A DNA stretch of 15,616 bases from Beroe ovata (Eukaryota > Ctenophora > Nuda > Beroida > Beroidae), in the NCBI GenBank assembly GCA_946803715.1, contig CAMPET010000213.1, positions 7,131-22,746 of the forward strand, given 5' to 3'. The notes beneath the pieces are model-generated. The model was not told the DNA's origin. It made no database searches and saw only the letters and a list, made by a program, of their open reading frames with translations. Below are positions 1-10,638 of the stretch, piece by piece. Position 1 is the first letter of the stretch. Every line of letters begins with the position of its first letter. The position numbers were made by a program, and so were the translations under genes.

Positions 1-67
1 GTATGCGGTATGCGGTGGTCCCTCCTTCATAAAACATGTGGGCCGGAGCTATTTACCAGTTAATTAT

Positions 68-95
68 AAATGGTTTTGTGCGCGCGCGACCATTT
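68..95. repeat. Inverted repeat with GC-alternating loop
   Basis: The arms AAATGGT (68-74) and ACCATTT (89-95) are perfect complements. They enclose 14 nt dominated by alternating GC, giving a possible hairpin or Z-forming tract. No function is assigned. Confidence 0.6.
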
Positions 96-310
96 CAAAG
101 TGTTGTAATAGAAACCACTCCGCACGCAATTGCATGCGCGCAATCGCAAAGTTAAATTCTTAACTATAAATGACCAATTTTATGAAATGCGCGGCGTCGT
201 AGATTGGCCGTTGAAATAAGGCAAAAAGATCGCGCAATTGACAATGCGGCCCAATTACAAATTAGCCGGATTTTAACCTGATTGCTTTTAAAGGCTGGGT
301 GGAAATATAA

Positions 311-336
311 CGCCCGCCTGACGGGAAAAACGGGCG
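311..336. repeat. GC-rich inverted repeat
   Basis: The arms CGCCCG (311-316) and CGGGCG (331-336) pair around a 14-nt loop. The setting is AT-rich and there is no CTRR motif next to it, so I do not call it a Helitron 3' hairpin. Confidence 0.55.
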
Positions 337-721
337 TAATTCTTGTTTGATATAAGTTCTGCTCAGAGATGTCTGGCGACTGGCCAACCTGCAAGCGCGG
401 GGTTGTTATATTATCATTAAAAGGAGGTGAAATCGATGGATTACATTTCCCCCATATCTTCAATCGATAGGCATAATGATACAATCGATATTCGATTATC
501 AATCACAAACCTCAACATGAAAACATGCCTACTGATGAAAGCGGCAAGTCCCGATGTAGTTGACCGGATATCACCTTGACGTCCAAAGACAAGAGAACGG
601 ACACCGTGCGTTCTGGAAATGTTAGAATGAAGATTGTGACGAATTATTCATTCATTCAAAACCCGCTTCTAAATATAATGATACTAGAAAGCTTGTTGGG
701 TGGGTGTGTGCAAAGGGGATG

Positions 722-733
722 ATGGCTAGCCAT
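722..733. repeat. Perfect 12-bp palindrome
   Basis: ATGGCTAGCCAT is self-complementary without a loop. It lies about 210 bp downstream (in gene direction) of the proposed poly(A) signal. It could be a protein-binding site or chance; palindromes of this size are reported near the ends of some Helitron variants. Confidence 0.5.
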
Positions 734-941
734 ACAGGCGACTATCAGTATATTATGCACTTTAATTGGAACTAATATAGTGCGTGCTCAGTGCTCACAG
801 ACTGGGGAGGTTTGGCCTATAATTCACCCGAGTTCGGACCATTATAGTTACCGCCTTACACGTGGTGTACCCGCTGGTGATACACGCAGACGTACCTCTA
901 TGTAAGATATAATAGGTAATCAATCATATAAAAATATACAT

Positions 942-947
942 TTTATT
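942..947 (-). terminator. Poly(A) signal AATAAA of the transposon gene
   Basis: The plus strand reads TTTATT, that is AATAAA on the coding strand, about 340 nt after the stop codon at 1287-1289. A weaker ATTAAA variant lies nearer, at 1191-1196. Either would end the mRNA. The choice cannot be made without transcript data. Confidence 0.5.
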
Positions 948-1286
948 TCAAGATTGATAACACTCATGATGAACTTGGTAGAGCGAAACTGGATCACTCC
1001 CAGAGACTTATCGGCGTAGTGGGTCATCCTCATATGCCCACTATGTCGTGTCTTGAAAGTGATGCAATTTCACTGTTGAACGCCAATAACTACAATAGGT
1101 ACGTTATTTTCCAAATTAGTTTCCTGATCATATGGCCACGTGCCTAGATTAGGATATTGCCTGTTCGGATATGATACAATTGTGAGTTCATTTAATCATG
1201 CACTTAGGTAGGGATGGCGACGTAAGACTAAGAGTGACATGGCAGTTAGAATCATGTGCATACATATCATACGATTTCCGTACTAC

Positions 1287-2745
1287 TCAAAGAGGGACAT
1301 CGGCCCTTGCTGCAAATGCTGTGATGAACCAAATAGCCATTAATCTGTAAAGAGGAATACTATCTTGCACCCAATCACGGTGATTCCAGGACCTAATGAA
1401 ACATTCAGCATTGATTAAACTGAACACCCCACAGTCAAAACCATTCTGCTGCCGTTGAGACCCCCCATTAACAAATTGGAAATCTCTCACCCGAATATTG
1501 CGAGGTGGCCACTGTACTGTGTCGGAGTAGGTGTTCCTCACATGTGCCCTGAACTTGTTGATGAACTCTATGAGGAAACCACACCGCTCAGCTAAGATAT
1601 GCTCAGATGATCCGCTTCCTGAGTCGAACATGGTTACTGATTTCTGCCCCTCCCGTTGGTCAAGGATGAGCAGATACCAGTGACCTTCTGCGTTGTCATT
1701 GCAGAAGTTCATGATGACGTCACTGGATAATGGATCACCTGCAAAGTTGATAGCATTAGCCACTGTGTGAATGTAGTCATCAGGCATTGATTCTGAGTAT
1801 TGCCGCTCAGTATGAGTACTACCTATGTAGTCAGTGATGTAAGTGCGTGGGTTGTGTTTGAAGAGGAAGCGTGCGTATGGAGAGATGAAGTGAACTGATG
1901 GAGCTGATGCGATAGATGATGAGAGGTCTCTGAGATGCATCCCATAGATGTTCATGAGATCACTGCTAAGCCACTTTTGCCTGGTGTGATTAGCTATGCC
2001 GAATGGATCCGGCTGTAGCTCAATAGCAATGCGTCTCACGAGAGCATCAGACTGGCGATCACAGTATGGTATGATTGATGTGTGATAGGTGTTGATCATG
2101 GACTGTTGTGACATGTGTTGAAGTAAGGTGGTGCTACTAGAACATGATGATGTCAGACGAATGATTTCATGAACACTTTCTGATACATTGACTGGGATAT
2201 GAATGAATGTTTGTGATACGCCTGGACTTTTCTTCTTGGGCGGGACTTTTTTCTTGGTCTTTGTCGGGGTGTTGTTGTCGGGAACCTCGATCTTGTCCAC
2301 TGGCGGTTTGTCTACCTTGGGAATAGCAGTGTTAGACTTTGGTTTTTTAACCGAGCTGATGACCTTAGTATCAATTGTAGCTTTAGCCTTTTTTCTACTA
2401 CTACAAATATACCAAACACGCTCAGGGGTGATGGAAAATGATTTCAAATCCCTATTATTCAACTTAGTAGCATTACTCCTGTATTCTCGTGATATACCAG
2501 ACTTGCTACCTAGCCTAATGTACTCTTCTAGTGAAGCTGTGCTGACGAGAATTTTCTTAGGGCTGAAATTAATGAGGTGAAGACCTTCAAGTGAAGAAAC
2601 TCTACTGAGTGCAACATAAGTCTGACTACGTGCAAAGATACATTTTCCTAGGTCTATCAATGCAGATGGTAAAGTTAGCCCCTGGGCTTTATGAATAGTC
2701 ATGGCATAAGATAAGCATAAAGGAAACTGCTCTCTATGAAGGAAA
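1287..2745 (-). CDS. Helitron protein C-terminus (copy A): PIF1 helicase end plus Ulp1/C48 cysteine protease, 5' truncated
   Basis: The frame is open from the ambiguous base down to the stop. It starts in mid-protein: 14 codons upstream of the first ATG (2700-2702) still match the helicase of the giant exon, so the ATG is not a real start. In order it contains PIF1 motifs V/VI (MTIHKAQG, QTYVALSRVSSLEGLHL), a Lys/Pro-rich linker (about residues 100-160 from that ATG), a conserved spacer, and a complete Ulp1-type (peptidase C48) fold. The catalytic residues are His341 (GHWYLL), Asp360 (MFDSG), Gln419 and Cys424 (QNGFDCGVF). C48 enzymes cleave SUMO/ubiquitin-like conjugates or polyproteins. In a Helitron the protease could process the fusion protein, but that is inference. 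It is out of frame with the giant exon across base 2746. It duplicates 2747-3539 over its first 826 nt and alone carries the protease. Confidence 0.85.
1920..2745 (-). repeat. Diverged duplicate of the 3' segment, copy A
   Basis: These 826 nt align end to end with 2747-3539 and differ at roughly 6-10% of sites in the stretches I compared. Copy A has 33 nt more, adding 11 residues in the Lys/Pro-rich linker. It ends exactly at the ambiguous base, as expected if two overlapping contigs were abutted. Confidence 0.9.
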
Positions 2746-2746
2746 N
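2746..2746. other. Ambiguous base marking a junction of two copies
   Basis: The only non-ACGT character in the window. To its left ends copy A of the segment, to its right begins copy B. The giant reading frame crosses it and then runs only 14 frameshifted codons to a stop at 2699-2701. It most likely marks a join between contigs from two haplotypes or two element copies, not a natural mutation. Confidence 0.8.
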
Positions 2747-3539
2747 TGAGAGGTCTCTGAGATACATCCCATAGATGTTCATGAGGTCACTACTGAGCCA
2801 CTTTTGCCTTGTATGATTGGCAATGCCAAATGGATCTGGCTGCAGCTCAATAGCAATGCGTCTCACGAGAGCATCAGACTGGCGATCACAGAATGGGATG
2901 ATGGATGTGTTATAGGTGTTGATCATGGACTGCTGTGACATGTGTCGAAGTATGATGGTGCTGCTAGAACATGATGATGCAAGACGAATGATTTCATGAA
3001 CACTCTGTGATACATCAACTGGAATATGAATGAATGTTAGTGCCACTCCAGTGCTTTTCTTCTTGGGCGGGACTTTTTTCTTGGTCGTTGTCGGTGCCGG
3101 TTTGTCTACCTTGGGGATAACAGTCTTAGACTTTGGTTTTTTGACTGAGCTGATAACATTAGTATCAATTGTAGTTTTAGCCTTTTTTCTACTACTACTT
3201 ATATACCAAACACGCTCAGGGGTGATAGAAAATGATTTCAAATCCCTATTATTCAACTTAGTAGCATTACTCCTGTATTCTCGTGATATACCAGACTTGC
3301 TACCTAACCTAATGTACTCTTCTAGTGAACCTGTGCTGACAAGAATTTTCTTAGGGCTAAAGTTAATGAGGTGAAGACCTTCAAGTGAAGAAACTCTACT
3401 TAGTGCAACATAAGTCTGACTGCACGCAAAGATGCATTTTCCTAGGTCAATCAATGCAGATGGTAAAGTAAGCCCCTGCGCTTTATGAATAGTCATGGCA
3501 TAGGATAAGCATAAAGGAAACTGTTCTCTATGAAGGAAA
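2747..3539 (-). repeat. Diverged duplicate of the 3' segment, copy B
   Basis: The partner of 1920-2745, within the giant exon. It encodes the helicase C-terminal motifs, the linker (11 residues shorter than in copy A) and the spacer leading to the protease. It stops before the catalytic protease region. Confidence 0.9.
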
Positions 3540-6500
3540 GCCCCTGGGAAGATTTGAATCTTCCTCTTGACAGGTTTGATGGTAACTTGTTCTTCCTTCT
3601 TATCGAACGACACTTTAATACCTTTTATGATGTTACTATACTCATCCCGTTCGACGCCACTCACGACACCAATCGCCCCGTTGACAAGGCCGTTTGCAGT
3701 GTCGATGTTAGATCGCAGCATAACCCTGACACCATGGGCGATTGGTATCTTCTTCTCCAGTCCAGCAGTGTTCCGGGGATCGTCCAGCTTATCCAGCCTC
3801 TGCACAGCCTGTTCTGCAGCCTTGAGGTTCCTCTTGTTCCTGCAGTCGATGCTATCTCGTGCGAGGACGTCCTCAAACTGCGGGTGTGCTGCCTTGATAG
3901 CCGCTTCATTGAAACGATCCACCATCTCACGTGTTGGCAGTAGACAGACTGTGTTATCACCTGATTCTGACAGTGTGCTGAAATGCTTGATTAGAAAAGC
4001 AAGTTTTTCATCAGGAGAAGCAGCAGATTCAGGTATATCAATACAACGATCATTGAGGGTTTTGATATCCTGGATATTGTGGGTACCAGTCCTCACACGG
4101 TAGAGAAGCGACTTCCATTCGGAATTCGCATCACCCGTCTGTCGTTGATTGATGGTGAGCTCGTCGAACTGAAAATCTAACCAAAGGTTAAGGGGAACTT
4201 TATTACCATCAGTTATTTTGTGCATCATTTCAGCAGTCACTACCTTATAAGGGGATTGAGCCTGGACAGGGTCTAATTGCAAGAGGTCACCAAACAATAT
4301 GACTGATTTGTTACCAAAAGGTGCACTTTTGCCGAACAACTCACAGAGACGCATATGAAGGAGCAGGAGGATGACATTACTCACCATACTCACCTCATCC
4401 ACAATGACACACTGGAGATCTTGCAGGACTACCCTCGTCTGATCCAAGGTTTTCTTGTTCAGGGGTTCGTACTTAGGATGACTACCGTGCTCCACTGGCA
4501 AGTTGAAAGCTGAATGAAGGGTTTGACCCCTTATGTTATCGGCTGCCAACCCTGTTGGCGCACCGAGAATATTATCACAAGAACGGTTGTAAATATTACG
4601 TTGAACAAACATGAATCCTACTAAAGCTTTAATCAAATAAGACTTCCCAGTCCCCCCATATCCACTAACATACAGCAACAATGGTTTGAAATCATTACAA
4701 TTACACTTCTTTTCATTATGCTCAAACAAATGTAACAAATTTCCAGTAATCCTATCATAAACTCTACGCTGATCTACGTTCAAAGTGGAAACAAAATTAT
4801 TTAACTCTTCCTCAGTCTTAATGTCACTGTTCTCCTTTAAATTCTCAAAGTCCTGCAATGCCTGAGCTATGACCGGATCATCATCATCCATGTGATCAGC
4901 CATCGGATCTTCCTCCTTCCTATCGTTTCCTGCTTCCTGATCAGCCCTCTCCTCCATCTCTTCCCTCATTCGCTTGATGGTCGACCGTCTCTCATACTTC
5001 TTCTTCATCTCTGGGAGCTCATCTAAGACTCTAAAGAACTCCTCCTCATACGACTCACTCGGACCCATGATATCAGTCTCTTGGCGCCATGGCTTATACA
5101 AACACAGAAAACTGTAGTAGAAGGACTCGGGATTCTTCTTGGCATCAAACTCATAGTGCTGAATGATAGGAAGTTTACCGTTTCTTTTCTTGAGCCGGGC
5201 AATTGTCTTCAGCCCACTTTCATCTTTGATTTCAATGACCAAATGAGAAGGAGTTTTCTTGTCATAAGTCCGCTCATAGTTTTTTACATAGTCATGTAGT
5301 GACATCTCGTCAAAGGAGGGGATGCTTGGCCTCCTAGGGTAGAAGTCGTGGATGAAATCGGGAGCGAAGATGTCGGTGTCATCGTCATCCTGTTTCTCAA
5401 GTTCTCCAACTTTCTTCAGACATCTGGTTCTGTACCTAGGGAATGTTGTTGGGACAAAAATGAACTTCTCACTGACAACATACAATTCACCATTGTTCTG
5501 GAGCATCCGATCTATAGCTTCATGTGTCGACATCTCCCTGTTCCTCAACGACTCGTAGACGAACTTGGAGGTGTTCTGAAATGCTGACTTAGTATCATCC
5601 GTAACAAAGGACTCGATGTGACTTTTCTCTCCCTTGGTGACATATTTAGTTACGTATTCAACTATAGAAAATGAATCCTCTGAGAGAAATTGAATGTCCA
5701 TGTTACCACCCCACAAATACAATAGATCAGGATTGTAATCATTGATATTACTTTCCTCAGATGTTCGAGCCAGATCATACAACCTCTTCTTCATCTTGTT
5801 CTTCCGACGGCCAATAACACAGGATAACACATCATGGAGCTGAAACACTTGTGACTCTTTCCTAGGAAAACCGAAACGACAGACCTTCTTATACTTACCA
5901 CCTGACTTGATGAGTCTCAAACAATAGTCCCGACACTTGTGACGCTGATACTTATCCACCATGTCGTAGAGTTCAGGCTCCTCGTTCTTGTCAGGCAATT
6001 TACAGGAAGCGTATTTCTGAATGAAATCTGCGACTTGTTGATCAGAATCCCTCCCTATAACTGGTGCCCCCTCTACCCAGAACAAGCAATGAAAATGCGC
6101 AACCCCCCTACCCTGATACTCAGTTCGAATGAAATACTTAGTGACTTTACCAATAGGGTCTGCTTTCAGTATGAAGTTGAGAGTAGCTGCGAATCGCTTG
6201 TGGATGAAGTTGGAGACTAACACAGGATCCTTGGCGAGTACCTCGTTGTCAGAGAGATTCTCGATGCCAGGAAGATCCGTGTTCTGTTCCCGCACGTACT
6301 TCACCAGCTCTTCCCAGTCGTACTCTGCGGGAGAGAATGTTACGAACCAAGAAGCAGGACCACTTTCCTCACAGATGGACTGAATTTTCTTCCTATTATA
6401 ACTCCAATACTGAGGTGTCCCAGGAATGTCCCTGACAGATCGAGACAATCGTTTCTGCAGGTCTGGATCGTTATCCCTCAGTCTACCCAGGAACTCCTTC

Positions 6501-9500
6501 GTACTGATGTTTCCCAAGCCCTTCACGTTCCTCAGTGATGCATATACTCCCTGTGTGATCTTCCTCCGTTCATACTCCTGACTCAAGCTGAAAATATAAG
6601 GCACGTTGCGCCTGATGTTACCATGGCTCGAGAGGAGCCTAGACCTCTCATACTGCAGGGGCCCAACTTTTCTCTGTCGTTCCTCCTTGGCATTCCTCCC
6701 TCCAATCCCCCAAGGAAATACCTCAGGGAAACACATGACGTCCAAGTTGGGTTCCTGCAGGGATATTGGTTCGTCATCAACACGTAACAACTGATACAGA
6801 CTATCTAACCACTGAGTATTATCCTCAAAACCATCGATACACGTTACAGTATAATGAGTAATAAGATTCTGGAAATCCTCCTCTGACATCTGCTCTAAAA
6901 TCTTCTTCACTGCTTCCCTCTTCTCCTCCTTCCCTGTCTCTCCATCACTGTCGACTGAAGACTCCCCACTTGTACCACTGTCTGCACCTCCACTGATCGT
7001 CATGTTCCTGTTCAGCATGTCGAGTATGTCTGCTTCAGAGACATCCCGAGACACATTATCACACAAGACGTCACAATGCGACGGAACTACACTGTTAACA
7101 TTATCATTGTTGCTATACATATCTATATCATTACGAAGTGATAACATAATACTTTCCAGAATATCATCGCACGATTTCTCACATTTTACTGAATAATTTA
7201 ACTTAACCGAACATTGAAAGCATTTTTTATGGGACCGAGCTCTATAAAAGTTCTCCAAGGTGTTTATTAACAAAGATCGAAAAACTTCTATTTCAACATA
7301 CTGAAGATTCACTTTAAGCCCTTTATCACCTTCAGACGTATAAATTTTACCCTTCAAAATATCCTTGTACACAGCTTTCACATCACCAATAACATCTTTA
7401 CTTAAACAATCGCTACAACATAAACGGCATTTCTTCACATTCCCTAACACTCTTAAAATATCTCCAATATATTTAACATTTAAAGCCAGAGGTTCCAAAG
7501 ACTCATATGATGGCAAACTGATATCTCCAGTAGGAATCGAACCAAGATTTCCTCGTTTGGTCGCATCCTTGTTCTGATATGAAATATTTAATGTCTCATT
7601 GCCATTTCGAGGCATTCTTATCGATGAACAGTCTGTTTTCACATTACTAGAAAGTGATGCTATATTTGTATCAATTGGAAATAAACTATCATGACATTTT
7701 ACACATTTATCTTTAACTTCACGTTCCTTGTAAACTTCCGCCACTTTTCTATAAACAGTAACATTTCTAGAATATTTCTCATGTTTCAAGATTCTACTAT
7801 AAAGTTTCTTCAAATATTTCGTGGCAGATACTTTCTCCTCAGGACAAATTGCAACACATTCCTTGTCGGTTTTCTTATGACAGTCCTTACAAAAATATCC
7901 GTTACTTCTAAGATCATCGATATTCTCTAAAAACTTTAACTGATTTTTAATAAGCAGATCAACTCTATCTGAAGTTACCGCTAAAACAGTTTCTTTTCTT
8001 CGTAAAAATTGTAATCTCTTAAAAGAAAACCTCTTGCTAAAGTTACAAAGATCTACTGAGCACCAACTACAACAAGATTTTGACTCAGTGTTATTAGACA
8101 ACTTCAATCTTAATACAGTTCTAGCCACATTCGATATATCAATACTTTTAAAATTAATTAGTGCATGCTTACTGCCAAGTTTCCATGAAACACGTGTTCT
8201 CATATCTCGCATCTTCCCATCACACTGGTCACAAAGAGAACCACTAACAACAAGTTTTCTAGCATAATTTAACAACATATGTAAAAGTGAATATTTAATT
8301 CTATCTGACGGTAGTTCCATTTTCGATAGTTTTGCTATATCATTATCACTAAGTACTGCGATATCGTCCTCATCGATTACATAACATGAATTAGCATTAT
8401 CACTTTTATGTCCCCTATCACAATTTTCATGAACTACCCCTCCACCAGACAACTTCCGATTTCTACAAGTGTCACTAAGAGTCAACTCTGACATGAGTTT
8501 CTCTAACAAAGAAATATCATACTGATCACTCTCACCTCGTTCAGATGCGCTGTTTACCGAGGGCAAGTCATCTGTCAGAGAAACGAGATCGTCCGTGTCG
8601 ATGCAGGCAGTCGATGCGGAGAGTGATGAGGATGTGGACTCTGACATATGATCATTACCATCCTGGATTGTATTAGGAGTGTTAGGTATACTATTATTGG
8701 ACATTGATACTAGATCGTCCGTGCTAAATGACGCCTGTGAACCTGGCTGAGTGTTATCTTGACTGATATTATCAGGGGGGAGTAAATCAGTAGGGTTAGC
8801 AGGGATTGAAACATCCTTATAGAGGGGGTTATTGGCCTTCAGCCAGACTAGAGCAGTGTGAATCTTATTTACAGAAACAAGACGCTGCCAAACAGCCCTG
8901 TTCTTTTTAGGTATACCGTGCAGCACAATAAACTCATCAGGGTTAACAAGTTTAGTAGGCCTATCACCAAACAACTCCTTAATAGTAGAATCTAGGGGAG
9001 ACATTATGTGAACAGCGAAACCTTTAAGCTTATCCATACGTACACTGTAGGGTAAATTAGCCCCTACTGCCGAAACTTTAAATATACTTTGATAGCACAT
9101 TGCAATATGAATGAAAATACGCTCAAAATCGTTCAAAGTTCTGATGCAATCTGGGAGCACCCCAGTATCCATACCATTCATTTTTGATATGGTTGGAACT
9201 TTGTCCCTTCCCAATTCCCCTGAACACGCGCGACAAATTTTCAAACCAATTAAACTTTCTACCGGCGCCTCACCCCTCATGACTACCCGATCACTACAAT
9301 TAAGATACCTGAACAACCTCTGCCATGCAGCGTTGTCAAGATTCCTCCTCCTGGATGTGATGGTCTCGATGTGGGCGTCGTCGACCAGTTTATCACAGGA
9401 GATGCACGGTGTCCTAGGGAGATTCATATCACGTTTCTTATAGAAATCTAGTAGATAATCGCCATATTTTCCTATGAGATTCTTGCGATTAACAATAGTG

Positions 9501-10510
9501 TTAGGACGTATCACATTGAATATCTTGGTGGGTTTCTCTGGGGGTTGGTAAGCAAGTAATTTATAAAGGTACTCATAGTCCCCACACACAACAGCTGCGT
9601 CAAAATCTGAAATTAATTCGTTAGTGTTCTTTAGCTCATTGATAATTTCGTACAGCTTCCTGAGATTGTTATAATGAGGGTAGAGTTTCCTGAGGAGAAC
9701 GAGTTTAGATGTGCAGCCGTTCACACCACTAAAACATTCAGAGGGGTGATTCCTCTTATCAACAGTTAACATATACGGCTGTTTTGGTGCGTCAGGACAA
9801 TGATTGATTTTATCTAGGAACACACGAACATCTTTACGACTAACGGACTTACCCTCTGCAAGCAATTCTAGTAATGCTTCTACTTCACCTGACGTTGCCG
9901 CAATACAATTCTTCACACACGGACTTATGACATCCCCCTCTTCTGCACCTGAATCTACATGATTGTTTTTAGTCTTATTAGACGTGAATTGATACTCTGT
10001 CATACCCCCCCGATAACTAAATTCTGGGAAATATGGCTCCCACCCCTTAGCGTGACAAGCGTCTCCAAGTGCTGCATTAAGTTTGTCCCCTTCAGCTGAT
10101 AACGCGACTTTCGCACAAATTTCCCCACAGTAAACATTCAGCCGATGTAAACAATAATAAATACGTTGAACCCAACGATCCCGCCTCAGAAGTATATCAT
10201 TAACTAACGAACGGGCAAGAAAATTGATCTTAAACCTGTTCCCATATTGTGCAAAACTTTTACCCCCTGCGTAATTTTTTAATACGTCGTCGACATCCCC
10301 GTACTTCAATAGCGCATTAGAAATTATAGCCATAGCCCGACTTTTATACATGATCCTAGTTTTAGACTTCACAAATTTCTTATTTTTGAACAACCCATGG
10401 TAACTTCTCTGATCGTTGCAAGACGGTAGTGAAGGTAGGAAGAGTCTCTTTCGCGCGTTCTTGATCAGTCTCTCAGATTTCTTGTATGCTCCAGCAGCGT
10501 AGTCTGGAAC
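2747..10510 (-). CDS. Exon 9: Helitron Rep (HUH-Y2) and PIF1-like helicase, C-terminus cut at the assembly junction
   Basis: One open frame of 2,588 codons. Residues are numbered from the ATG at 10558, which I place inside the intron. Order: an unrecognised N-terminus (to about 380); a Cys-rich DUF6570-like region (about 385-590, CISC and CRAC pairs); Ser-rich linker; several CxxC modules (about 775-1120) that could bind zinc; Rep domain (about 1390-1650) with the HUH pair His1488/His1490 (GVAHFHCLFW), a CRFGFPR motif and the tyrosines Tyr1635/Tyr1639 (EYVTKYVTK); PIF1-like SF1 helicase (about 1920-2395) with Walker A GYGGTGKS (Lys1972), Walker B DE (2054-2055), GDLLQLDPV and AMTIHKAQG. Rep nicks and joins one DNA strand and the helicase unwinds it in rolling-circle transposition. 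I see no stop or missing key residue. The acceptor CAG/GTT (AG at 10512-10511) begins the exon in phase 0. The protease end is lost at base 2746. Confidence 0.93.
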
Positions 10511-10638
10511 CTGAAATTGAGATTTGAGAGAATGGCCACGGACGAAACCAGATGTCATATGATACCCTGATTACCTAGTTAGATCAATCAGGAATAATGA
10601 ATATGCAATACTAGTGATTTTGTGGTAGCCACACTTAC
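10511..10638 (-). other. Intron 8 (phase 0, 128 nt)
   Basis: The donor is AAT/GTAAGTG, an excellent match, at 10638-10633. The acceptor is a pyrimidine-leaning tract ending TTTCAG at 10511. A CTAAC branch-like word lies upstream of the acceptor. The intron holds an in-frame stop (10588-10590), so without splicing the exon 8 frame ends. Unspliced RNA could still start at the ATG at 10558, which is in frame with exon 9. Confidence 0.8.

Larger units (their letters stand above)
1..941. other. Downstream flank, no gene recognised
   Basis: This stretch lies beyond the proposed poly(A) signal of the transposon gene. It holds no convincing coding region. A 112-codon open frame on the minus strand (164-502) has no recognisable domain. 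Small structures are present: a 7-nt period repeat at 1-16, a GC-alternating hairpin (68-95), a second hairpin (311-336), three AATCGAT words within about 60 bp (431-437, 462-468, 483-489) and a perfect 12-bp palindrome (722-733). The 3' end of the transposon should fall in or near here, but I found no hairpin followed by CTRR that I would defend. Confidence 0.5.

Noticed and set aside
164-502. 112-codon open frame on the minus strand
   Set aside because: No recognisable domain, no start context and no conserved neighbour; probably chance, or decayed repeat sequence.
815-845. tRNA-derived SINE B-box-like word (GAGTTCGGACC)
   Set aside because: It deviates from the B-box consensus and no A-box lies upstream at the proper distance.
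640-900. Helitron 3' terminus (hairpin plus CTRR)
   Set aside because: Short stems such as GTGTA/TACAC near 865-885 and CTAG words exist, but no hairpin sits the right distance from a CTRR, so no boundary is called.
2203-4103. Plus-strand frames opposite the helicase (2203-2580, 3030-3374, 3530-3943, 3567-4103)
   Set aside because: They mirror the coding frame of the minus strand; the two similar ones simply reflect the duplicated segment.
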